From positions 39,651,081 through 39,715,080 of the forward strand of contig OX485809.1 in the NCBI GenBank assembly GCA_950295325.1: a DNA stretch of 64,000 bases, written 5' to 3'. The DNA comes from Polytrichum commune (taxonomy: Eukaryota; Streptophyta; Polytrichopsida; Polytrichales; Polytrichaceae). The notes beneath the pieces are model-generated. The model saw only the letters and a program-made list of their open reading frames with translations, was not told the DNA's origin and did not search any database. This document shows positions 35,847 through 47,677 of the stretch, piece after piece; the stretch's first letter is position 1, and each line of letters opens with the position of its first letter. The position numbers and the translations under genes are program-made.

Positions 35847-37359
35847 CTTGAACATTCCAATACAACCACACATACATAGATAGCCAAGCTAACAAAAAAT
35901 TGTTACATGGTCAAACTCATTCATAAAGACAAAGGGATTGTGCTTAGTACATTCAACAGGTAAATCACTATGGATAATTTTTGACCGTCATGCACACTAG
36001 ATGACAACCTTATGTAAAGAACATGTTTGTAAATATAACAATGCACATTAAAGTACATCATCAATGATGTCATTGCAAGTGATAATTTCAACATCCCTAA
36101 ACAAGTGTCAAAGAATTGGGCCCTCCAATATATACTCACAAAATAAATGTAGTAAACTATAACTAGGTCCGTCTTTGACGTTGTCTACAAATCTAGCCAA
36201 CCACGAGTGTCCACCCATGGATAAACGGTGACACCAAGGGTACAACCATACTACCAAAAATAAGGAACCTCCAACTAGTTACTATAAATCAATGGGAGAA
36301 AAAGTCCTTTGTAGTGAACAATATTAAAAAAAATGTAGTGCCAAACATTTTGACCTTCCATAATGCTTCAAATACAAAATGAAGATCAATGTCAACCTTG
36401 GATGCCCACCCATGGGAGTTCACCCATGAATACGAAGGTTCCATGAGCAATGCATCTTCACTCTGAAGATTTTCAATTGGTATCCCATTCCATCATCAGA
36501 TTAACCTCCACCGGTCATTCTCTTCCATCTTGTGCATCTCTCTAAATTGTTCTTTGCAAAAAGAATCACCACATTGTCATTGGACACATTATTTTGTCTC
36601 GCCCAAAATGCCACAATACTATCTAGGGATTGATGAGTTGGAGTGTAATCTTTGAGCCTCTTCTATCTAAAATATTTTGCCGTGTCCCATTCCTCATAAA
36701 ACTCGTCCAAGGTCTTCTTGTTCCTTTGGCTAAGAACTGGTGTATATTAAATAATCCCAATGAACAAGCATGCGCCAAATTTGGGTTGGAATTGCTTGTC
36801 CATATCAAAAAATGTACTCTCCCAATACATGATTATTGGCATAATGGACTCCGTATATTGACCCAAATTGTCGATTTGTTGTATCCTTCCAAACTTAATA
36901 GAATTTTTAACTCCAAGCTTTATTTCTATAGAATCTTTCACCATCCTTCTTGAAACAGGATGGGTACACACTACAAAAATAAACATACATTGAGCTCAGT
37001 GCAATACCACAAGCAGACAAATCACATGTGATCACCCATGGGCTTCATGCCAACATCATATATTTTCTAATGCACTTCTACATCTGAACGAACACAACAT
37101 CCACTTTCTTGTAGGGTACATGATTTTCTTCATGATAGGGTCCACATTTCAAAGTGGAATTCTTCCTCCAATCACCTAGCTTACATATGTATAAAACACT
37201 TTTTATACCATCAACGACACGCTTTGAGGGTCCACATAAAAATGGTAGTGGTGTGCCTTAAAATGCCCAAAAGTTTCATCTTATCTTTCAACACATATCT
37301 CCACAAACCATATATAAAAAAGAGTTGATCACCCATCAACATGCTCAAACAATTTCAAC
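34228..37359. other. AT-rich intergenic DNA
   Basis: No gene was recognised. A 107-codon plus frame at 36630-36953 has no recognisable domain. A short AAAAG microsatellite lies at about 35810-35845. Confidence 0.45.
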
Positions 37360-38480
37360 ATCAGTGATACCTACTCCACCACCATAGATATACAACTATC
37401 ACCTCCTACTACATTACATGAATTGTCCCATGGATGATCACCCATTGGAAACATCTCTCACATCTTCGCAGGTATAATTCATGTTTGTATAATTATAGTT
37501 CTTCACCTCTCTTCAACCAATTCAATTCAAGTGGATTGAGCATAGCATATTACTAAAAGGAAAAACACAAGTCTTATCACCTAGTTCTGAAAAGCTTAAG
37601 CATTTTATGTTTCATAACTCTACACCCAACCACACAAATAAATAAATAAATCCCAAATTAAAAAATATCTCCTTGACTACAGTAGAATACATTTCTCACT
37701 CCACCCCCAACATAGTATGTAAATACCCCCATACTTGTGCAAAGTTATTATTGTGTAGGGGGGGGGGGGACGCCATAGGAAACCTCAAGTGGTGATAGTG
37801 AAGTAGATGCCATTTAAATTGGTATTTACTATGTTGAGTGTTTTCTAATTTCAATGACATCTCCCTGCATCAAATAGTGTGCACCTCTCACCTCCCACTG
37901 CATAGTAATAATACTTTCATGGATGATCACCAATGGGAGGCATTAGTCATACCTTAACAAAATTTACATATGCCCATGGGAATAAAACTATACGCCTTAC
38001 TTCATCTAGCTCAATTCAAGTATGTCAAATATAACATATCATCATAGGCAGGACAACTTTCATCACCTAGTTCTAAAAAGCTCCAACATCAAATAAGCCT
38101 AGAATCCTCACACCCAACTTAATCCAAAGTAATTTCTAATGTCCTTGATATCTATAGCACTCCCACTTGAACTCAAGTAATGGTGAAGTAAACATAAATC
38201 AAAATGAAATTTACTATGTCAAGTAAGTTTAACTGACATCATTGTCACTACCATTGCAATACATGTCGCAACCTCCACTACATATTGACAAGTCTTAAAG
38301 GGGTAATTGCATTTGAGAGACATCTCACACTTCTTAGCAAGTGACAAAATTTTAGTATAAGAGAAAACCTTTACGTATCCCTACACTTGGTTCAACTCAA
38401 TAAGGTTAAAAAAAAATTCTAATCAACTTTATACAAAATAAATTATAATTACCATGTTACTTTGGTCAATGTAACTTTTC
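37360..38480 (+). repeat. Diverged ~400-460 bp tandem repeat, about 2.5 copies
   Basis: Blocks such as CACCTCC.ACT.CAT, ATGGATGATCACC.ATTGG and TTATCACCTAGTTCTGAAAAGC recur in the same order at about 37390, 37890 and, weakly, 38270. ATTTACTATGTTGAGTG/TCAAGT marks unit ends near 37840 and 38210. Divergence is high and no coding sense is seen. A poly(G) run of 11-12 bases lies near 37759. Confidence 0.55.
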
Positions 38481-39384
38481 TTGACTCATATCATATTTGA
38501 GCCCACAATACCATATGTTCAAACCTAGGAATATGGAATCAATGTTTTTTACATGAACATGAGATATTGTAGACTGAAAATAAAAATGCCAATAACATAT
38601 CAGAAAATCAATAGTTTTGCTAACTGTGAGCCCAAAATGGTGCCCACATGTGGTGATTAACTCTTCGAAACCAATTTTAGTTTGACTTTGATGTGTTATG
38701 ATTATTCACAAAACATAAAAAGAGTGAAGTGTGGTTTGGATTTAAGTTTAGGCTTTAGAATGTGTTGTGTGATTATTTCAAGGTTGAATTCAATAAGAGT
38801 ATGCCTTGATAATGTGAGTAGGGAGTAAGGTGAAGCAAGGTGAGCTCCGCGGGTTAAATGCCCACTTTTGGATCCACCTTGGTAGTTTAGGAAGAAGGAA
38901 GCTTGGTGGAAGGGGATTAGTCCCTACTTTGACGGTGAAGGTTAAGGGATTGTGATTGGAGGTGCTAATCCTCTCACCCTATCCTCACCTTTCTCTCCCT
39001 CTCCCTCTCTCTCCCTCTTTGCTACTTAAGGTGTTTTCTCTCTCATTTTCCTCTCTCTCCATCAAGCGCTCTCAAGGGAGCAAGCTCTTAAGAGCTTGAG
39101 CCACGTGTGTAGGTTATTAGTTTTAGTGGAGTTAATTAGTTAAGCTCTCTCTCTTAAGTCCTCTCAAGAGAGGTGAGCTCTTAGAGCTTTGAGCCACGTG
39201 TGTGGATTAGTTGATGATGTTAGGTAATTAGTTAGCCTATTAGCCGAGTTTTAAAAGAATTAGCAATTGTCCGATTAAGCATCTCAAGGGGATTACATTT
39301 AAGTGTGTAGCTAAAAGGCTCGCATGTGGGCCTTTGAGCAATTAGGTGATTATGTTGAATTTAATTCGGCTTGATTGAGTCTGG
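38481..39384. other. Intergenic DNA with CT-rich tract
   Basis: A CT-rich stretch (CTCTCTCCCTC type) covers about 38980-39060. After it, a short direct repeat around CTTGAGCCACGTGTGTAGGTT and CTTTGAGCCACGTGTGTGGA occurs at about 39097 and 39187. No gene was recognised. Confidence 0.45.
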
Positions 39385-39765
39385 GGTAAGGCTAAGCCTT
39401 GGCTGTTGGACTGTGGAGCTCGGGTAAGGCTAAGCCTGGCTGCTGAACTGTGGAGTTCGGAAGGCTAGGCCTGGCTGCTGGACTGTGTAGCTCGGGTAAG
39501 GCTAAGCCTGGCTACTGGACTGTGGAGCTCGGGTAAGGCTAAGCCTGGCTGCTGGACTGTGGAGTTCGGAAGGCTAGGCCTGGCTGCTGGACTATGTAGC
39601 TCGGGTAAGGCTAAGCCTGGCTACTGGACTGTGGAGCTCGGGTAAGGCTAAGCCTGGCTGCTGGACTGTGGAGTTCGGCAGGCTAAGCCTGGCTGCTGGA
39701 CTGTGGAGCTCGGGTAAGGCTAAGCCTGGCTGTTGGACTGTGGAGTTCGGGTAAGGCGGAGCCCC
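39385..39765 (+). repeat. 37-bp minisatellite with higher-order structure, ~10 copies
   Basis: The basic unit is CGGGTAAGGCTAAGCCTGGC continued by TGCTGGACTGTGGAGYT, 37 bp, with a 35-bp variant starting CGGAAGGCTAGGCC. The order 35+37+37 repeats once as a 109-bp higher-order unit starting near 39459 and 39568, with very few differences. GC content is far above the flanks. On the minus strand the unit reads open over ~60 codons as a leucine/proline-rich repeat; this looks incidental, because unit lengths are not multiples of three. Confidence 0.95.
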
Positions 39766-42218
39766 GGAGCTGCCCATGAGAAGCTAGTCAAGGCTGGTTC
39801 TAATTAACCTACATTAGTATCTCTAGAAAGCATTACATTAGGTGTTTAGAATTGGTAGTGCAATCCAAGTAGTTAAGGCATTAGTTTATTTAGAATCACG
39901 TGTGGCCTCAAAGGCAATTGTAATTGTGATTAACCATTGAGGGAGTGTTTTTCAACACTTACGTCCTCTTTGGTAAAACTCGATCACTTATAAAAAAAAT
40001 GGATAAAAGGGAATACTCTAGCAAGGGCAATGTGAAGGAAAGGGTGATCAAAAGCCATAGGGGAATATCCTTGAGAACTTGTGTTGCCAAGGCCGCCGGT
40101 TGGACCCTAAAAAAAATCCAACGCGACCACGAGCCAAGAGGCTATCTCTAATAAACAAAGTGATTCACAATGACATGAATGCTTAAGGATGTGAAGAAAT
40201 TAATTTTCACGCTACATACGCTACATGTGATTCTCAAGACCATCACCCGGACTAGGACGCTTAAGGGTGGTGGGTTTGGCCTCACACTAACACCTTATCA
40301 TTTCACATTACAATACTAATCATTTCTCATTTGTAAGCCACCCTAATTTTCATCCACACATAAAATACAATGGGCCACAACACTTCTTGCACGGCACTGA
40401 CTTTCAACCCACAATAACTCCTAAAGGTTGAAGCAAAATCTTCCCAAATTTGTTTAAAATAGTTTAGTCCAATTCAACAACTTCTTAGAGAACATTAACA
40501 CTCACTCATGATAGACCCGACCGTACATATGAAATCTTTGTGTAGGTAAAATTTGTCTCATAAATGCTTTGCCGTCGAGGTGTCCAACATCCGCGTCACT
40601 GAGGCGCCGTGAACATCTCCCATCAACTCACGCGCTAGGAAGATCTCAGCCGTCGATTCCAATCCGAGAGAACTAAAGGCTCCTATGCTACCCCAACTTT
40701 TGGCTTCTCTTGGTAGAGCTTGAAAAACTACACATTGGTTGAAATCTCCACCTCCATCCACTTATGAATCTAGGATGAAAACTTTCAAACTCAATCCTTT
40801 ATCAAATGGACTTACCTCTACCTCTTCCTTCCTAAAGGCAGAGCCAAGGACAACAACCATCAACTCCAAGCCCCTTTTGATGACTGACCTTGAAATGAAA
40901 TCAAATGTAACCGGTTGTATGAGAGCGTTTGTGTGGGATTTTCAAGGCTCCCAAAGGGTTCTCAAAGTTCCCAGTGGAGACCCCCTTCAAAATCCCACAC
41001 AAATGCTCTAATACGACCGGATGAACAACCACCCCCTTCATCTTGCAAACATCGATTTCTCATCCGCATAAATTCCAACCATCAGAAGTTTCATTTCGAA
41101 CTGCCCGAGAAGTTTCGTAAGCCATAGGATGGGACGCCCTGAACAGATGACTTGGATGTGGTCTACCCACGAAACCACACGCTCCATACATTCACAATAC
41201 ATTCACAGTGCCTCAGTGACATGGATCCAACATCGGAAGACTATAACGTTAACGTGCATGGTGAGTACGGTTGGACAACAAGGCATGTCTTACCTCCCCT
41301 TAAAGAGAGGTGGAAGTGATGATGCAGCCTAGCTATAAACCGCCAGTGGCGGTGCAGCATTAATTGTCAAGTGCTTGGGTGTGCTCTTGCTTCGAGGGAA
41401 AAGGTTAGCAAAGTACTTTAATTTCCGGCCCAAAATGATGCACATAAGGTAGGTACGTACGGCAGGCAAGCAAGAAATCATGTCATTGGAATTTGGAACG
41501 TCCGTGCTTGACCCGGCATATTGATGACTACTTTTGGGCGTCATAGCTAGGAGGCCCCTCACCAACTTGCTAAGTTAATTAAGGTAGGGGTGGCAATTTC
41601 CGTCCAAATTTCAAATGTGCCTAGTTGGGATGCTGAAACTTTTTTTTTTAATGAATTTTGAGCGCTCCGCAAAGCTGGTGCAAGAGCAACTATGAAAAAA
41701 TCAAAATTTTCCAGCATGTTAATGATTTCCTACAAATTTTTAAAGGAAACCTTGTAGAGTGACCAACACTCGCACATAGGGTACGTGGTATATCCACAGG
41801 GTGGATTTCTAAAACCGACTGGCAGCATTAAACCGACCGTTGGCAGCGATGTGAATGGTAAAAGCACCTTGATAGGTGCTTTTGTAAACCCAGGTAAAAG
41901 CACCTAGATAGGTGCTTCCGACATAGGGGTCGACTTTAGGACCCGCACGGAAATTGCCATCCCTACCTTAGTGGAGGTGGTGAAGAAGACTTTTGAACAC
42001 GTAATGGCCAGGTCCATGGAAATATCGTGTTTCTCAAGTGAGCTCACACCCTTTCACAAGCCAGCCACGCTGCAAATTAAATGAGGATATTATTGTGCAC
42101 ACCATCGCTCATCAAGATCATGAAATAATGCCAAGTCCAACTGGTCATCACAATGTTGATTGCCTTTTGGAGTTTCTTGATCGATCTACAATACATTCCA
42201 TGGGTTCAACCCATGCAT
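39766..42218. other. Intergenic DNA
   Basis: No gene was recognised. Two adjacent short hairpins lie at about 41868-41918, built from AAAAGCACCTxGATAGGTGCTT. A moderately GC-rich patch near 40560-41330 has short frames on both strands but no recognisable domain. Confidence 0.45.
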
Positions 42219-42665
42219 CGGGGAGATTTTTGGGCATAACCGGTTGAGATCCATGTGTTTGCAAGTCCAACCGGTTACATGTTGATGACATCCTCCGGTT
42301 TTCCTTTACTAAATTGGGGTTTATTCTCATGGATTCTTCTAAAATGATTAGTAAGTTTCCTAAAGTCTTGAACTTCAACGGGTTATTTCTCAAACTCAAC
42401 CGGTTCATTTGTAACTAATTGCCGGTTCTCCCCGATCATTGGTGATCGGGAGAATGTTGGGCATAATCGGTTGAGATTATAGTGTTTGCAAGTCCAAGCG
42501 ATTACATGTTGAAATCCTCCGGTTTTCCTTTACTAAATTGAGGAATATTTCACAAATTCCTCAAAAATGATCGGTAAGTTTCCTGCGGTCTTGAACCTCA
42601 ACTGGTTATTTCTCAAACTCAACCAGTTCATTTGTAACTAACTGCCGGTTCTCCCCCATCATATA
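42219..42665 (+). repeat. ~228-bp tandem duplication
   Basis: Two head-to-tail copies start at TTGGGCATAACCGGTTGAGA (about 42229) and TTGGGCATAATCGGTTGAGA (about 42457). Both go on with GTGTTTGCAAGTCCAA, TCCTCCGGTTTTCCTTTACT, TTTCTCAAACTCAACCGGTT and ACTGCCGGTTCTCCCC. ACCGGTT words are frequent. The array abuts the left end of the fold-back-type element at 42702. Confidence 0.85.
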
Positions 42666-43620
42666 TAGATGGGCTCCTCTAAAATGATTGGCAATTTGAA
42701 CGGAGGACGTTAAATACCCCCCCACGAACTTTTCGGGGGGGGGGGGGGGGGGAATATTTTGTCAGGGGCAGGGTTTCGACATTTTTTCTGCACCCGACCA
42801 AAAATTGTTGCCCACCCGCCCGATTTCGGAAAAAAATTTGTACTTGCATTTTTGAAGGCTACTTGTCCACAAATCCCATATTGAGTGCACTTCATTTTCA
42901 AGGTCTCAAATCCAATATATATGTTCACTTCCATTGAGTAAATAAGCAATTGACTAGATTTCATTTTCAAAGTGAAACCGCCAATAAAGCATGTAATTAA
43001 CTTGGAAGTCAAAAATATTACAAAATCGTCATTAGCACTAAGGTTATAATTTTTGTCACTTACAATTCAAAGGGACTTTGTCATTCTAAAATGAAACTTA
43101 AATTTATTAAAAAATGATATTTCAATATATTTTATATTTTATATTTTATACATTTTAAATATATTTTAATCTAATATAATATCTAATAACTAATATCTAT
43201 TTAATACCTTCTACTATCACAAAGTTTTCATATACATTTAAACTAGTTAAGTAAGATTGAATGAAACTAAGTCTAATAATTTCTGATTAATCCTAATTAA
43301 TCCTATTTAAGCCCAATTAAATCAAAAAATATGTGTAATTCCATTTAAATCATGATTAATTCTAGTAAGTACATTTAATGATTAATTAGGCTTAATTAAT
43401 TTGGTAAGCATATTTTCTGATTTAATTGGGCTTAATTAGGATTAATCAAATGTTATATGGGCGATGTGCACACACCATAGTCAATGTTGCAACACCATCT
43501 ATCAAAACATACAACAGTGATAGGCGTAGCTGGTTGATGGCATGTTGGACATGCACGTATGTTATTGAAGTGTGTGGGCTAGGGTTTTAGGGTTGCACAT
43601 CGTTTAGTTTAGAAACTGCA

Positions 43621-44431
43621 ATGGTTGGACTGCTTGTACCACTGGATGCTTTGGAACTCACTGACCCAACAACATTTCGTGGACAACAAGTCAACATTAT
43701 TGTGGCATTGAGAGAGAAAGTTCAGAACCCTCCTATTGATGAATTCAGAATGGAGGATTTAGTATGGACAGACCATGTCAACACTGGAAATGGTTTTGGC
43801 AAAGGTTCAAAGTTGGTTGTCATTCTGTGTGCAAGGTTGGACGATTTCATCTCTGGTGAGCAACATCATCCTCTCTATCCATGCAAGTTCAATGCTGAGG
43901 TCATTAGGCAAAACTTCCCTAACTCACTAAGATCACCCGTACACATAGTGCGACTCTTGTAGTATGGTACAATTTGTTGCCCTTAGTCCTTCACGATTAA
44001 TGGTTCACTTCACTCATCTTTCTCCTGCACCGTTTTTGAACTACCATTCATTGATCCAACTATTTGCACATGGCGTTCATGCGTTATTTATAATGAATTA
44101 CATGTCCATCTATGTCATTTAGTATTCCATACCAGTCATTCACTATTTGATTGTCTGAATAGCAGACACCGATGTAATTTTGGGCCAGAGGATAAGTCTC
44201 AAGTTGTCTTGCTTGAACGCATAAACTTATCCGTCGCTTCATTCTTACTTGCTCCTTGATTTGAAACATATCATAGGCAAACAGAAAGAACTCATTGCAC
44301 GGTGTGTTGCAATGTTGCATGCTACGCCCATCACATCATCGTTCTCAGAGAAAAGCGGTGACAACTCTCTCAAGCGCCATCGAGGCTTCCTGGAGACACT
44401 TCTCCCTAAGAAGAAAATAACCCACACTTAA
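43621..44431 (+). pseudogene. Unrecognised gene-like fragment inside the composite element
   Basis: A 113-codon frame (43621-43962) starts at an ATG after a short leader and reads like real protein (MVGLLVPLDALELTDPTTF...). A second frame at 44273-44431 follows an intron-like tract with acceptor ATCATAG and encodes GKQKELIARCVAMLHATPIT and onwards, ending in a basic tail PKKKITHT. The two may be exons of one small gene joined at a donor near 43960, or a captured host gene fragment of the Pack-MULE kind. I recognise no family in either part, and expression is unknown. Confidence 0.3.
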
Positions 44432-45769
44432 GCATTTTTGTCATTCATATTTTTGTGTTTTCATATGTATGTCATTTCCATAGGTATATTATAACCTTAT
44501 AACTTGTGTGAAATATCTACATTGAATCCATCTATTTATTCAAATTAATATTACGTTTCATATTAAATCATAGAGTCCTCCAATATACCTTCTATATGTA
44601 TTGAAGACTATGTCATTCATGTTCTTAATATTAATATTTTTATTGTTGTGATTTCTTCTATATCCAATTGAAGTCCATGTAATACTCTCTTGCATCTAAC
44701 TACAACATCATGTTGCACATGACTACATAGTTGATTAACTAAAGTACAAGACTTAATGACAAAGTACCCAAATGATTTAATGACCATGGTGTGAATCCCT
44801 AGAGGACCATAGATTAATATCTTCACAATCATGAATGACATTACAATCATGAATGACATCACAATTACAAATAATTGAACATTTGAACACTAGTCCGGCT
44901 TAATGACAATATGTTATAGTTATCATATGACGACAAATACGAATCACATATATTATGTGACTGATTGATTGATATACATAGCGAATCATATTATGAATCC
45001 CTGAATAATTTGGTGTTAATATGACTACAACCTCGAATGACAGAAGTTGTACTATAACGTACGACTACAAAATTGAAAATCTGAATGACACAATTATATA
45101 ATTACAACACGGTCAAAGGATAATAGAAATGAATACCACCGCCCTCGAGTGCGCAACTATGTCACAACAGTTTCTCCTCACAAAGCCCCACCATTTTCCC
45201 CTTCCTTATCCTACTTCTCCTACATACTCATCAAACACAAACTCGAGGCTCATAGAAAGAAAAATACCGGTACATACCGGACTTACAAAATGATTCACGT
45301 TGTAGCCTCCTTCGGTGACCTCCTTCGAATCAGACCAGGTTCTTTCGAATCGGACCGGGCTTACACAACAAAACTATAGATTCAACCGCCGGTGCCTCGG
45401 AGCCTGCACCGCACCTATGTGCTTGTGTATGGTACACCCCTACTGTCCAATCCATCACTTAACATTTCTAATATCTCACGGATCTTACAACAATCACTCT
45501 CAAATCATTGACCTTCACTGAAAAAACACAACGATGAGAAAGATTTGCACTTGAGGGTGAAGGATCACCATGAATGACACCAACCCTAAACCATGGCAGG
45601 ACCACCCCCTTGAAAGAAAAGAAAAGAAAAAATTACGCCCATACATTGTACTGGCATGAATGTGAGCCCGTTATCCAAATCTTTAACGCGGTATACCGTG
45701 TTGTAGCATGAGGGATTATGCCTCTTTTAGGAGGTGGACTCTATTAATTAAAAGGTTCAGTCCAATTTT

Positions 45770-46470
45770 AAGGTGGTGCGACAATAGTTTGGTTGTTGTC
45801 AAGTTTCATTTTGTTGAGTACAAGATAGGTAAGGTATTTAATGGCATTTTGATGTATGTTTTTCATGAGAGTTTTGATGTTATTATTTGGAATTTTGAGG
45901 TCAATTAGTTTTTCAATGGATTGTTCGTGTATAGCTCCTCTTACTCCTACTGTAATAGTGATAAGGGGTTTCGTTTTCCAGCCTCTGTTTTGTATATTAT
46001 TGATTAGTGGGTCGTATTTTGCGTGTTTTTGTGTGAGGGCATGTTCGGGGAATCTGTCGTGGCAGTATGTGAATTCAATGAATTGTATTGTGTGTGTGTG
46101 TGTAGTAATGGGGTTGAAGTGTGGTTTGGGACGCCTAGTATGCAGAGGATACCTGGTCTTAGTCTAGCTTGGCATTAGCAACTTGTTTGTGGGCATGTAC
46201 ATTCTATTAGCCATTCTGGGACAGTTTGTTCTTGGTTCATGTTATTGAGGTTGCATGCGTTTGTTAGAGTGTAGTATCGGGTGTGTTTGTTGGCTTGTAG
46301 TGTCTGAGTGATGAGGTGTACCACCTTATTGTGGCGAGCTATTCTTAGGCCTTTTAGATAAGGGTGCTCGCACGCTGATAGTAAGTGGGGCCATGTATCT
46401 CTGTCGTTTTTGTGGCATAGTGTGAAGTTGGGGTTTTGGAATTTAAGGGGCCAAAAGATGTTTTTCCTAT
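45770..46470 (-). mobile_element. LINE (non-LTR retrotransposon) ORF 3' remnant
   Basis: On the minus strand the sequence encodes a zinc-knuckle-like region with LCHKNDRDTWPHLLSACEHP and the RIARHNKVVHLI block typical of non-LTR reverse-transcriptase C-termini. A region with RPGI, FIEFTYCHDRFPE and TITVGVRGAIHEQSIEKLID then resembles a PD-(D/E)XK restriction-like endonuclease domain. The expected PD is PG here. An in-frame stop follows at about 46175, and a frameshift lies in the CA repeat near 46090, so the copy is dead. The reverse-transcriptase core is absent. Family assignment rests on remembered motif patterns and is moderate. Confidence 0.6.
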
Positions 46471-46487
46471 GAATAATGAGACTCACA

Positions 46488-46575
46488 CACTCGAATGACG
46501 ATGACACCCACACCCTTGAATGACAAGACCCACACCCTCGAATGACAAGTCCCAAACCCTCGAATGACGTGACCC
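46488..46575 (-). repeat. ~20-bp tandem repeat
   Basis: About four copies of CCCACACCCTCGAATGACAA-like units stand next to the upstream end of the LINE remnant and extend its open frame by repeat-encoded residues on the minus strand. Confidence 0.75.
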
Positions 46576-46703
46576 AAACCATGGTGCGTCCCTCCGTCCA
46601 TCCTTCTATTTCATCCATAAGTGACCGGCGTGGGGGGCGGGCAACTTGTTTTTGGGACAGACATGCCCCCTAGAAGTTCGATGGGGGTACTTTAACGTCC
46701 CCC

Positions 46704-47668
46704 GTTTGGCACCTCGTTCAAGGTTGGAGTTTATCTTTGATCTGCAAAACGTTCAAGGTTCCTTATATTGTGTATCTAGTTAATATCATATGAACTGGTT
46801 GGTATTGGATGTTGCATGGGTCTGTGCTATGTAAATAAGCTAACCTTTAAGACTTTCCTGAGGTTTCTTGGAGTGATTATAAGATTATGGCAATCTAACT
46901 GTGGTCTTAAAAATACCTTGACCCCAAAACGCTCATGCCTTCACATTCCATCTTTAGGCATTACTAACACCAATGCTGAAAATTTATGTTATGTAGCAAA
47001 ATAAAGTTTGTTTCCTTGAAATTCAACTGTATGGTTGTGTACTAGACCATCATATATTATTATTATTATGAGAATTTTAAATCAATCGGACCACATTTGC
47101 TAGGTCAAATTGACATATGAACATGGCCTTCATCTTTGGGGGGGGGGGGGGCAACTAGAGAAAACTTTTAATTTTTTTGTTTCATGACCATTTTGGTTAT
47201 GCCAATTTTTAAAAGAAAGTTGGCAACTTTCCCATAGTATGTAATGTGGATGACAAAGAGCTACTCCCAAAAAAATTGGGGTTTTTTTTAGCAAATTGAT
47301 ATAAAGTCCGTCACCCTCAAAGTTAGAGGGTCACATGAGATCATTTTTGGAAAATTTTCCATTTTTCATAGAGCAAGCAACATGTGCACTATTTTTTTTC
47401 CCCCAAATCCATTTGGTCAAGTTGTGCACAACCATCACCTTGTCCTAAGGGGGAAAAACCCCAGCCAAATTGGGCATCATATGTGAAAAATATTGGCTTT
47501 TAAATTTGGCTCTTACAATATGGGCAGCTCATGGGACCACCTCTTAAAACAAGCAAATGCCAACCCAACAAAAAACCCTACATGCTTGAGTATGATTTTT
47601 TATATGTTATTTTTGCCTACATGGTAGTCAGCACCACCCTACACTAGTAAATACCTTCCATCCACATA
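46704..47668. other. Intergenic DNA
   Basis: No gene was recognised. A run of 12 G lies near 47139-47150. Confidence 0.4.
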
Positions 47669-47677
47669 GATTACCAC

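Larger units (their letters stand above)
42702..46703. mobile_element. Composite fold-back family element, ~4 kb (copy 2)
   Basis: The left end GGAGGACGTTAAATACCCCC and the reverse complement of the right end GGGGGACGTTAAAGTACCCC form terminal inverted repeats. Both continue with CGAACT and a G/C-rich run. The left ~750 bp (to about 43455) matches the left arm of the fold-back element at 47678. The opposite long arm is missing except for the last ~85 bp (from about 46620). The middle ~3.2 kb holds unrecognised open frames and a LINE remnant. Flanking nine-base sequences do not match, so either the target duplication is lost or the two ends come from different insertions. Confidence 0.55.

Noticed and set aside
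36630-36953. 107-codon plus-strand ORF as a gene
   Set aside because: No domain is recognised, an antisense ORF overlaps it, and it lies in AT-rich repeat DNA; chance or decayed transposon is more likely.
39592-39777. Minus-strand repeat peptide from the 37-bp minisatellite
   Set aside because: Unit lengths of 35 and 37 bp are not multiples of three, so the open frame is incidental.
42702-46703. Clean 9-bp target duplication for the 4 kb composite element
   Set aside because: The flanking nine-base sequences agree at only about five positions, so it is not claimed.
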